From positions 1 to 5,962 of the forward strand of contig CAIRTT010000127.1 of assembly GCA_903881535.1 (NCBI GenBank): 5,962 nucleotides of DNA, read 5' to 3'. Source of the stretch: an uncultured Armatimonadota bacterium. Lineage in GTDB: Bacteria > Armatimonadota > Armatimonadia > Armatimonadales > Armatimonadaceae. This document shows positions 1 through 5,958 of this stretch, piece by piece (position 1 is the stretch's first letter; the number at the start of each line of letters is the position of its first letter). The notes beneath the pieces were generated by a model, which was not told where the DNA came from, did not search any database, and was given only the letters and a program-made list of their open reading frames with translations. The position numbers and the translations under genes are program-made.

Positions 1-591
1 ATGCAGACATCGATTCCCGAAACACTCGGTTTTGAGAAAGAGTCTGCAGAAACACAGGCACTCTACGGGATGGACCAAAACCACACCCGCGAGTTTGGGC
101 AGATGTGCCTGGCTGCACGTCGGATGGCGGAGCGTGGCGTGCGCTTCATCCAGATTTTCCACGGCGGTGGCGGCGGCGGTGCATGGGATGCACACAGTGC
201 CATCAAGCAAAACCACACCGACCTCGCTGCACAGGTCGACAAACCGATTGCAGGGCTGCTCAAAGATCTGAAGCGCCGCGGGATGCTGGATGACACCCTG
301 GTCGTCTTTGGAACCGAGTTTGGCCGCTCGCCGGGCGCGCAGGACAGCGGACGTGACCATCACCCAGAAGGCTTTAGTGCGTGGCTTGCCGGTGGCGGAA
401 TCAAGGGCGGTGTACAGCACGGCGCCACGGATGCGCTAGGCTTCCACGCGATCGAGAACCCGCACTACATCACGGATATCCATGCGACCGTGATGCACCA
501 GCTTGGGCTGGATTCACATCAGCTTGAGATCCCCGGGCGTAAACGCCTCGCGCTGGATCACGGAATGCCGATTATGGACATCATCGCCTGA
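1..591 (+). CDS. DUF1501 family protein, C-terminal part (copy A), 5' end off window
   Basis: This is the C-terminal 196 residues of a DUF1501 protein, a family with an alkaline-phosphatase/sulfatase-like fold that is abundant in Planctomycetota and Verrucomicrobiota and usually Tat-exported. The substrate of this family is not established. Visible family motifs are RFIQIFHGGGGGGAWDAH (about residues 48-65, with the conserved WD-H segment), FGTEFGRSPGAQ (about 103-114), SGRDHHPEGFSAWLAGGG (about 116-133, with the GRDHHP putative metal-site motif) and the C-terminal IPGRKRL. The ATG at position 1 is almost certainly an internal methionine: copy B has 114 further family-like codons upstream of the same Met, and the family is usually about 450-490 residues long. 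The stop TGA (589-591) overlaps the ATG of the following VOC gene by one base, which suggests one operon with translational coupling. The reading frame is intact and nearly identical in protein sequence to copy B at 5368-5958. Confidence 0.9.
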   Translation: MQTSIPETLGFEKESAETQALYGMDQNHTREFGQMCLAARRMAERGVRFIQIFHGGGGGGAWDAHSAIKQNHTDLAAQVDKPIAGLLKDLKRRGMLDDTLVVFGTEFGRSPGAQDSGRDHHPEGFSAWLAGGGIKGGVQHGATDALGFHAIENPHYITDIHATVMHQLGLDSHQLEIPGRKRLALDHGMPIMDIIA

Positions 592-595
592 TGTC
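1..595 (+). repeat. long direct repeat, left copy
   Basis: This aligns without gaps to 5368-5962 (offset 5367). Mismatches by hand count are at 135, 147, 162, 177, 180, 267, 298, 306, 330, 333, 336, 402, 438, 450, 504, 510, 547, 549, 558, 564, 565, 570, 573 and 579, giving about 96% identity. Positions 1-134 are identical. Both ends of the repeat may extend beyond the window edges. Confidence 0.97.
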
Positions 596-712
596 GGATT
601 CCGCCACCGCTGATGTAACATCGCCAATCGGACTCGCTCTGGTTACCCTGGTTGTGCGGGACTACGATGAGGCCATCGCGTGGTTTACAAAATGCCTGCG
701 ATTTACGCTTCT

Positions 713-750
713 GGGGGTGTTACCAGCATCGCTGTCACCAGACGCCACGG
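713..750 (+). repeat. putative left terminal inverted repeat of a Tn3-family element
   Basis: Tn3-family transposons usually begin with GGGG followed by a ~38 bp inverted repeat. GGGGGTGTTACCAGC starts at 713, exactly where VOC homology ends and ~135 bases before a tnpA-like start in the outward-to-inward orientation expected. I found no convincing matching repeat on the right; the best is an 8-base match, ACACCCC with poor extension, near 4919-4926. The 5-bp target duplication therefore cannot be shown. The position is an inference from the junction, and the 38-base extent is the family default, not measured. Confidence 0.3.
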
Positions 751-815
751 ACCGTAGACAAATTTTCATCAGGGAGGCGCCAGAGGAAGAAGCGGGAGGG
801 TGCACAGAAAGTGGC

Positions 816-840
816 CTCCAGTTTCGATTTTTCTCTGGAG
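816..840 (+). promoter_or_regulatory. inverted repeat enclosing the tnpA ribosome binding site
   Basis: CTCCAG (816-821) and CTGGAG (835-840) are perfect complements separated by 13 bases. The right arm contains the Shine-Dalgarno GGAG (837-840), which sits 7 bases before the ATG at 848. Pairing would hide the ribosome binding site. Sequestering transposase translation initiation in a hairpin is a known theme in insertion sequences. Here it is an inference from a 6-bp stem, and the gene below it is already broken. Confidence 0.35.
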
Positions 841-847
841 TTCTGTC

Positions 848-1240
848 ATGAAACTGGTCTGTCAAACAGACGAACTGCTCCAACACTGGGTGATCTCTCC
901 TCAAGAGCGTAATCTGGCACTCAACGACAGAACGGTTGCCAACGCTATCCGATTAGCTCTGTTGCTCAAGTAGTTGCGGTATGAGGGGCAATTCCTGGCC
1001 AATCGAATCGTAGTGCCAGCCGTCGTGCTGGTCCATCTCGCTCGCCAACTAAATGTCCTTACGGAGCGCTTCGTCAACATCGAGTGGAATAGAGGCATCA
1101 TGCACCGACATAGAGCCCAGATCCGGCAGCTCCTGGGGTTCCGGGAAGCGACCGTTCAGGATGCTCAGGAGGTAACAGACTGGCTGCTCGAACACATCCA
1201 CCCGGGCAGGTATCATGCAACGATCCGTTCGTTTTGGTGA
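848..1240 (+). pseudogene. tnpA: Tn3-family transposase TnpA, N-terminal DUF4158 fragment with in-frame stop
   Basis: Reading from ATG 848 gives MKLVCQTDELLQHW, then SPQERNLALNDRTVANAIRL, ALLLK, a TAG stop (971-973, codon 42), LRYEGQFLANRIVVP, VVLVHLARQLNVL, HRAQIRQLLGFREATVQDA and VTDWLLEHIHPG. This matches the N-terminal DUF4158 pattern of many Tn3-family transposases ('Lt--E---hw-ls--er-ll-nk--a-RLgfallLKff---GrFP---eVP--vv-yvArQl-v', then 'HraqIRe-LGFR-atv-da--l--WL'). TnpA acts on the ~38 bp terminal repeats in replicative transposition. Intact proteins are close to 1000 residues; this one has about 130 codons and lacks the DDE catalytic domain, so it cannot transpose. The ATG has a good Shine-Dalgarno, GGAG 7 bases upstream. 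The downstream frame stays open until TGA 1238-1240, where family similarity has faded. The element lies in the truncated VOC gene. Any read-through product from the TTG at 974 would be non-functional. Confidence 0.82.
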
Positions 1241-1246
1241 TAAACC

Positions 1247-1272
1247 TGTCTCATAACGAGCACCTAGAGACA
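1247..1272 (+). repeat. short inverted repeat between the tnpA remnant and the large gene
   Basis: TGTCTC (1247-1252) and GAGACA (1267-1272) are perfect 6-bp complements around a 14-base spacer. This lies in the 40-base gap between the end of the transposase fragment and the start region of the large gene. It could be an operator-like site, a remnant of a second element end, or chance. I see no -35/-10 pair of good quality around it. Confidence 0.25.
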
Positions 1273-1280
1273 AATGACAC

Positions 1281-4200
1281 ATGAAACTGTTGAACAAGGT
1301 TGGAGAAACCGCAGTGAAAATTCCCGGCGGCGGATTAGATAGGCTAGCCAAGCTGAGAATATTAATAGCCTCCTTTGCCCTTGCAACGTACATTACCTGT
1401 TTGTGCCAGGCGGCTCAAAACGAACAGCTACCACTTTCCAAGCCTACTGCTGCCAAGGCAGGCCACATCTCGAAGATCTTTAGTAGCCCCAACCTGAAAC
1501 AGCAGGTTGTCAATGTCGACGCCCCAAAGCAAATCTATTCGCAGTTGCATCTGAGGGCGGGAGTGAATATCAGCCTGCCTGCCAGCAAGTCTCATACATT
1601 GACTCCTGACCGCGCCATCCAGAGAGCGGTGGTGGGTACAAACGGCACCCATAGGCTCCGTGCAAACGCTATCGTGATCCCGTATGAAATCAAGACAAGT
1701 GGTTTCGTATCTGCGTCGGTTTATGATGCCAATGGCAAGATGATTCGCCCGTTGCTTTATGGTAGAAAGCTGACCGCCGGTAAGCATTCAGTCGAGTGGG
1801 ATGGGCTTGATCGTGACGGAGCCCCCTCTGCACCGGGCAACTATACCGTGCGCGTGCTGCGAACCCCAGGTTTCACCGCCAAGTACATTACAGCCCTCGG
1901 AATCAATCCTGGGATGCCGCTTACCGATCCGGCCTATCAGCGTTCCGGTAGGCAATGGGCAGGCAGCCATGGTGGCGTTTCGGCACTCACTATTGATGGA
2001 GACTCGCTTTACATCGCCGGCCACACACCCGAGTTCGTCCCGAATCTTCTCAAGCAGTCTCTCGATGGAAAACAAAGGTGGTGGGAACGCGATCAATTCC
2101 AACCGGCTCAGGGTGCGATCGCGATGGCGGTGGCCGGCGGCCGACTGATCTTCCTGCAGCATAACGGCAGGGCCATGATCGCCGATCCCACTTCGGGGAA
2201 ACTCATTGAAACGTGGGATTTGAAGCATAAGGATGTCCCACGCGATGAGACCCAGCTGTTCGGCACTGGCGGCTACGTGTACACCGAAAATACCATTGAC
2301 TTGGCAGGCTGGGGTGATGTGATCGTGGTAAGCCACCACCTACAGAATGTGATTCGTTGGATTGATAATAAGGGAAAAACCACCGCTGAGGTAACCATGC
2401 CTGCCCCACGTGGTGTGGTGGTCGCACCCGACAGCCGCGTGTTAGTCATTTCCGAAGGACACGTGCTTGAAGTGAAAGCCGATGGCACGCGCCGCACGGT
2501 TGTGACCGGACTGACCAATCCCCGCCGGCTAACCGTTGACCCAAAGACGAATGATCTGCTCGTGGTGGAAGGCTCCCCCTCGGATCGCATCAAACGGTTC
2601 TCGTCCGACGGAACACTGATCCGCGCGTATGGTCGCGAAGGCGGACGCAAGGACGGAATCTACGTCGCCACGGACTTCCGGGGCGTCACTTCCATTGTAG
2701 CCGATGGCATGGGTGGTTTTTATGTCGCTGAGCCTTTCGGCGCACCACGCCGGGTAGCCCACCTGGATGGTCAAGGCAGCATAATTCACGAATGGTTTGG
2801 ACCGACCGGCTTCTTCACCGTACCGGCAATCGATCCCCAGGATCCGACGCGCGTCTGGTATAACTCGCAGGATGGGAACGTAGTTCTGGCGTCGATTGAC
2901 TACGCGGCTGGCACGTGGAAGGTTCTTGAAACCTATAAACTCACAGGCATGGCGGACGGATTGGTGGCCGAGGAAATCGGTGGATACAAATCACCGGCGG
3001 CGGTGCGTTATCACGACGGAAGACAATACTTGGTGTTCCAGTCCTCGCCTCCCACGGTTGCCATCCATGAGAAGGGCCGGCTGATTCCTGTCGTCGTCGG
3101 CGCCCATGGAGGCAGCGCACTTCAGCGCGCCATTGAACTTGCGGGTCCCGCTGCTGCAGCGGACAAAGCAGCAGGGTTTCTCTGGCACGACAGCAACCAA
3201 GACGGAGCCGTACAGGGCAAAGAAATCGCCTTCTTCAAGAATCGGATGCCGACCGGCCCCAAGGTACAGGCCTCCAGTGGTCAGGGGTTTAGCATGTTTG
3301 GCTATGGCGAGAGCGAGTCCGACGCAGGTTCGCGAGTCGATATCAAACGCCTGGCTCCAAAACAATGGATTGGCTCCGTACCTGAATACCCGACGACATG
3401 GGAGAACGTCGGCAGTATCCCTACTCCAAGGCGAACGGGCTATCAGGTCACGGGATTTCTGGAACACGGGGGCGATATCTATGCCACCTTGACCTCCTCC
3501 CGCGATGAGCATGGCCCTTACTTTCCGACAAACCGGATCGGCAAAGTGCGCTTGGTTAGGTTGGGACCTGATGGCAAGCCGTCCTGGATCACGGGGCGTC
3601 ACTCTGTTAGAAATACGATGGACACGGTGAATCCCAGTCCGCCGGGCGAGTTCCATGAAGCTACCGGCTTGGTAGGTTATATTCGTAATACCGTCGTCGT
3701 GTGTGACCGCTCCGTTCGGCCGGCCACTGCCTGGACAGAAGACGGCCTCTACGCCGGTGATTTTCTGGACCACCGCGCGGCTGACGGTTTGTCCGAGGTG
3801 TTTTACCACTGGTTCAGAAGTGCGCCGGGCAAGGATGATTCGATCCTCAATTTCGACCACGAGATCCCCGGCAAAATCGTCGAATATAAGGGTGAGGTCT
3901 ATTGGTTCGCCAATGGCTGGCAATGCATTCCGGTTTACCGCATCACTGGGTGGAGTGGATGGGAGCGACAGAAAATCAAAATCCATCTGACGTCGCCTGC
4001 CGTCGCCGCCAAACGTGTGGGCACCGGGTTGAAGGGCATTTACTTCAGCAATCCCGACCTGAAAGGGACGCCCGCACTGGAGCGCATCGAGCGGCAGGTC
4101 TGGTTCATTCGACGTGACTGGTATCAAATGCAGGCGGGTGTGTGGACCGATGGCCCAGACGGGCTTGGTCAGAAAACGAACTTTTCCGCCCGTTGGGTCG

Positions 4201-4907
4201 GCGAAGTCGAAGCGCCTTTGACCGAGGATTTCTCCTTCAGTGTCTACGCACCGGGGCGAGTTCGACTGTGGCTGAACGGACAGCAAGTCATAGACAGTTG
4301 GTACAATCAGATCCGCAGTTCATGGGTGACAGAACCAATCCGGCTGCAGGCGGGCAAACGCTATTCCATTCGTCTCGACCTGAGCACCACCGCCGAGAAC
4401 CCGGAGTGCAGTCTAAACTGGGAGTCGTTTTCAATCGATCGTGAGAGGATTCCGATGGCGTGCCTCTATCCGGTGGGTAAAGGGGGAAATGTTCAGTTGG
4501 ATCCGCCCCGCCTTGCGACAAAACCGGTTGATCCCATCAACTTTTCATTCAGCAAAGGTATCGTTGACCAGGAAGGCGGAACCCTGCGGCTGACTCGTAC
4601 GGAGAATGGTCCCGTAAGCGTCGGCTATCAACGCCTGGACTTTGGCACGGGAGTCACACTGCTCAAAGCGCAATGCCATACCTGGTCTGGCTTTCCCGGT
4701 GGAAAGAAGGTGGAGGTGCGATTGGATGCCCCCGATGGCCCGCTGCTCGGCGTACTCGTTGTCCCGTCCGCCGACACACCCATAAACACGGTGCTGCAAT
4801 TGAAACAGAAGGTTTCCGGTGTTCACAACCTCCACCTAATCAACCTGTGGGAACCTCATCCGGGTAACACTCAATGGGCTGCCTTCAGTGGGTTTCGGTT
4901 CGAATGA
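1281..4907 (+). CDS. large exported multidomain protein: FlgD-Ig-like, beta-propeller, EF-hand loop, PA14, CBM6-like
   Basis: The frame encodes 1208 residues without interruption. Numbering is from ATG 1281; GTG 1314 has the better ribosome binding site. A signal peptide is visible as a basic stretch and hydrophobic core (LRILIASFALATYITC, about 27-43) with probable cleavage near CQA-AQ. Residues ~50-125 are not recognised. Residues ~128-194 form a FlgD-type Ig-like fold (SVYDANGKMIRPLL, GKHSVEWDGLDRDGAPSAPG, YTVRVL). Residues ~230-600 read as NHL-like beta-propeller repeats (GLTNPRRLTVDPKTNDLLVV, GVTSIVADGMGGFYVAEP). D637-S-N639-Q-D641-G-A643-V-Q-G-K-E648 matches a 12-residue calcium EF-hand loop. 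PA14 spans ~914-1064 (GLKGIYF, SARWVGEVEAPL, VRLWLNGQQVIDSW, ending IPMACLYP). Residues ~1087-1208 resemble a CBM6 beta-sandwich (GYQRLDFGTGV, VEVRLDAPDGPLLGVLVV, VSGVHNLHLINLW, FSGFRFE). Such proteins probably bind glycans at the cell surface or outside the cell. No hydrolase catalytic motif was recognised, so an enzyme activity is not claimed. It lies between the transposon remnant and the truncated DUF1501 copy, with no partner gene of its own. Confidence 0.9.
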   Translation: MKLLNKVGETAVKIPGGGLDRLAKLRILIASFALATYITCLCQAAQNEQLPLSKPTAAKAGHISKIFSSPNLKQQVVNVDAPKQIYSQLHLRAGVNISLPASKSHTLTPDRAIQRAVVGTNGTHRLRANAIVIPYEIKTSGFVSASVYDANGKMIRPLLYGRKLTAGKHSVEWDGLDRDGAPSAPGNYTVRVLRTPGFTAKYITALGINPGMPLTDPAYQRSGRQWAGSHGGVSALTIDGDSLYIAGHTPEFVPNLLKQSLDGKQRWWERDQFQPAQGAIAMAVAGGRLIFLQHNGRAMIADPTSGKLIETWDLKHKDVPRDETQLFGTGGYVYTENTIDLAGWGDVIVVSHHLQNVIRWIDNKGKTTAEVTMPAPRGVVVAPDSRVLVISEGHVLEVKADGTRRTVVTGLTNPRRLTVDPKTNDLLVVEGSPSDRIKRFSSDGTLIRAYGREGGRKDGIYVATDFRGVTSIVADGMGGFYVAEPFGAPRRVAHLDGQGSIIHEWFGPTGFFTVPAIDPQDPTRVWYNSQDGNVVLASIDYAAGTWKVLETYKLTGMADGLVAEEIGGYKSPAAVRYHDGRQYLVFQSSPPTVAIHEKGRLIPVVVGAHGGSALQRAIELAGPAAAADKAAGFLWHDSNQDGAVQGKEIAFFKNRMPTGPKVQASSGQGFSMFGYGESESDAGSRVDIKRLAPKQWIGSVPEYPTTWENVGSIPTPRRTGYQVTGFLEHGGDIYATLTSSRDEHGPYFPTNRIGKVRLVRLGPDGKPSWITGRHSVRNTMDTVNPSPPGEFHEATGLVGYIRNTVVVCDRSVRPATAWTEDGLYAGDFLDHRAADGLSEVFYHWFRSAPGKDDSILNFDHEIPGKIVEYKGEVYWFANGWQCIPVYRITGWSGWERQKIKIHLTSPAVAAKRVGTGLKGIYFSNPDLKGTPALERIERQVWFIRRDWYQMQAGVWTDGPDGLGQKTNFSARWVGEVEAPLTEDFSFSVYAPGRVRLWLNGQQVIDSWYNQIRSSWVTEPIRLQAGKRYSIRLDLSTTAENPECSLNWESFSIDRERIPMACLYPVGKGGNVQLDPPRLATKPVDPINFSFSKGIVDQEGGTLRLTRTENGPVSVGYQRLDFGTGVTLLKAQCHTWSGFPGGKKVEVRLDAPDGPLLGVLVVPSADTPINTVLQLKQKVSGVHNLHLINLWEPHPGNTQWAAFSGFRFE
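1302..1316 (+). promoter_or_regulatory. Shine-Dalgarno and GTG, alternative start of the large gene
   Basis: GGAGAA begins at 1302, and the GGAG core lies 8 bases before an in-frame GTG at 1314-1316. The ATG at 1281 has only a weak purine stretch (AGAGA, 1266-1270) upstream. Starting at GTG removes 11 residues and shortens the unusually long N-region of the signal peptide, so GTG 1314 may be the true start. Confidence 0.5.
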
Positions 4908-5049
4908 ATGGACAATACGACACCCCAATACGTGGAGATAATTGGTGTGGCACGTTACAGCCACAAAATCATTTCCACTGCCACGTAACTCCTGCAAATA
5001 TTATGAACCATTGCACTCCTGAACTATGCTGATTTCACCTAGACCATTC
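4908..5049. other. intergenic spacer of unknown origin up to the DUF1501 breakpoint
   Basis: These bases separate the large gene from the point where DUF1501 homology resumes (about 5050). Apart from the nested inverted repeats I recognise nothing in them: no RNA gene and no credible promoter. TATTAT at 4999-5004 lacks a -35 partner at a usual distance. Because DUF1501 sequence starts abruptly at the right edge, this spacer contains or abuts the right breakpoint of the island. Confidence 0.5.
4929..4987 (+). repeat. nested inverted repeats in the spacer after the large gene
   Basis: The outer arms are TACGTGG (4929-4935) and CCACGTA (4981-4987); the inner arms are TGTGGC (4946-4951) and GCCACA (4960-4965) with an 8-base loop. 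The two pairs are roughly concentric, so the spacer could fold as a two-step hairpin or extrude as a cruciform. It starts 21 bases after the stop of the large gene, so a terminator role is possible, but no T-run follows either stem. It could also be the remains of an element end or a recombination site. Confidence 0.4.
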
Positions 5050-5958
5050 TGCTGGGCCTCCTACGGCCTTGGAACGCTGAATGAAAACCTCCCGGAATTT
5101 GTCGTTTTGGGAACACCCACAGGCGACTGCTGCGGCGGTGCGTGGACCCATGGCGCGAGCTACCTTGGGCCTGAATACGCAGGTGTCCGCCTCTCGACCG
5201 ACCCGAAAAAGCCATTGCCGTATCTCGCTCCCGCGGACTCGATGACCGCCGATGAGCAAAAGGAAAACTTTAGCCTCCTTGGTCGCCTCAACCGCATCAG
5301 CGGGATTGACTACCCCGGCGACAAAGATCTCCGGGCACGCATCAAGGCGTATGAACTGGCATTCCAGATGCAGACATCGATTCCCGAAACACTCGGTTTT
5401 GAGAAAGAGTCTGCAGAAACACAGGCACTCTACGGGATGGACCAAAACCACACCCGCGAGTTTGGGCAGATGTGCCTGGCTGCACGTCGGATGGCGGAGC
5501 GCGGCGTGCGCTTTATCCAGATTTTCCATGGCGGTGGCGGCGGTGGCGCATGGGATGCACACAGTGCCATCAAGCAAAACCACACCGACCTCGCTGCACA
5601 GGTCGACAAACCGATTGCAGGGCTGCTCAAAGACCTGAAGCGCCGCGGGATGCTGGATGACACCTTGGTCGTATTTGGAACCGAGTTTGGCCGCTCACCC
5701 GGGGCGCAGGACAGCGGACGTGACCATCACCCAGAAGGCTTTAGTGCGTGGCTTGCCGGTGGCGGAATTAAGGGCGGTGTACAGCACGGCGCCACGGATG
5801 CGCTGGGCTTCCACGCAATCGAGAACCCGCACTACATCACGGATATCCATGCGACCGTGATGCACCAGCTGGGGCTAGATTCACATCAGCTTGAGATCCC
5901 CGGGCGTAAACGCTTGGCGCTGGACCACGGTGTGCCAATCATGGATATCATCGCCTGA
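5026..5958 (+). CDS. DUF1501 family protein (copy B), N-terminally truncated
   Basis: The frame has 310 residues. Family similarity begins at about residue 10 (W-ASYGLGTLNENLPEFVVL, from ~5053), which in full-length DUF1501 proteins lies well inside the protein. About 150-170 N-terminal residues, including the Tat-type signal and the first putative metal-site segment, are therefore missing. The first nine residues (MLISPRPFC) look like junction sequence, and ATG 5026 has no visible Shine-Dalgarno, so expression and function are doubtful. The rest is intact: WDAH (about residues 176-179), FGTEFGRSPG (about 217-226), GRDHHPEGFSAWLAGGG and IPGRKRL. From Met115 (base 5368) to the stop it matches copy A at 195 of 196 residues; the one change is Val in place of Met at A's residue 189. 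Its stop overlaps an ATG at 5958 (TGATG), as in copy A, so a VOC gene probably follows beyond the window. It could be typed as a recent pseudogene; the open frame is why it is listed as a CDS. Confidence 0.8.
   Translation: MLISPRPFCWASYGLGTLNENLPEFVVLGTPTGDCCGGAWTHGASYLGPEYAGVRLSTDPKKPLPYLAPADSMTADEQKENFSLLGRLNRISGIDYPGDKDLRARIKAYELAFQMQTSIPETLGFEKESAETQALYGMDQNHTREFGQMCLAARRMAERGVRFIQIFHGGGGGGAWDAHSAIKQNHTDLAAQVDKPIAGLLKDLKRRGMLDDTLVVFGTEFGRSPGAQDSGRDHHPEGFSAWLAGGGIKGGVQHGATDALGFHAIENPHYITDIHATVMHQLGLDSHQLEIPGRKRLALDHGVPIMDIIA

Larger units (their letters stand above)
591..851 (+). pseudogene. VOC (glyoxalase/bleomycin-resistance) superfamily protein, truncated after ~41 residues
   Basis: The first ~41 residues look like the N-terminus of a VOC-superfamily protein: a short lead, then LALVTLVVRDYDEAIAWF, the usual first beta strand and helix of the fold (compare the generic pattern 'v-v-V-D-dkai-FY-e-LGF-l'), ending at CLRFTLL. 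VOC proteins are metal-dependent lyases, dioxygenases or resistance proteins; the specific role here cannot be read. A full single-module VOC protein is about 120-150 residues. From about base 713 the frame reads GVLPASLSPDATDRRQ and onward, which does not look like VOC and coincides with a G-run that may be a transposon end. The open frame therefore finishes by chance at TGA 849-851, overlapping the tnpA start as ATGA. Its own start overlaps the DUF1501 stop (TGATG), so it was probably a coupled operon gene before the break. An intact version probably follows copy B beyond the right edge, since the same TGATG occurs at 5956-5960. Confidence 0.7.

Noticed and set aside
160..182. GGCGGT-rich tract as a repeat array or microsatellite
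   Set aside because: It encodes the glycine run HGGGGGGAW typical of this DUF1501 subgroup and is shared by both copies with silent changes, so it is a coding feature.
1049..1393. Minus-strand frame over the tnpA end and the start of the large gene
   Set aside because: It covers the DUF4158-like + strand frame and the signal peptide region; the translation has no family likeness and no good start context.
2991..4286. A 431-codon open frame on the minus strand
   Set aside because: It lies wholly inside the large + strand gene, shows no recognisable domain, and runs antisense to PA14 and propeller sequence. Its openness follows from codon bias of the real gene.
4919..4926. CGACACCCC as the right terminal repeat matching GGGGGTGT at 713
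   Set aside because: The match stops after about seven bases (GGGGTGT) and the inner sequence differs, far short of a ~38-bp Tn3 repeat.
4946..4975. Intrinsic terminator of the large gene
   Set aside because: The TGTGGC/GCCACA stem is short with an 8-base loop and is followed by AAAATCATTT rather than a T-run, so it is kept only as an inverted repeat.
4999..5004. TATTAT as a -10 promoter box for copy B
   Set aside because: No acceptable -35 hexamer lies 16-18 bases upstream, and the gene behind it is truncated with no Shine-Dalgarno.
5035..5583. Minus-strand 182-codon frame opposite copy B
   Set aside because: It is antisense to clearly homologous DUF1501 coding sequence; the shorter minus-strand frame shared by both repeats (63-296 and 5430-5663) is likewise a shadow.
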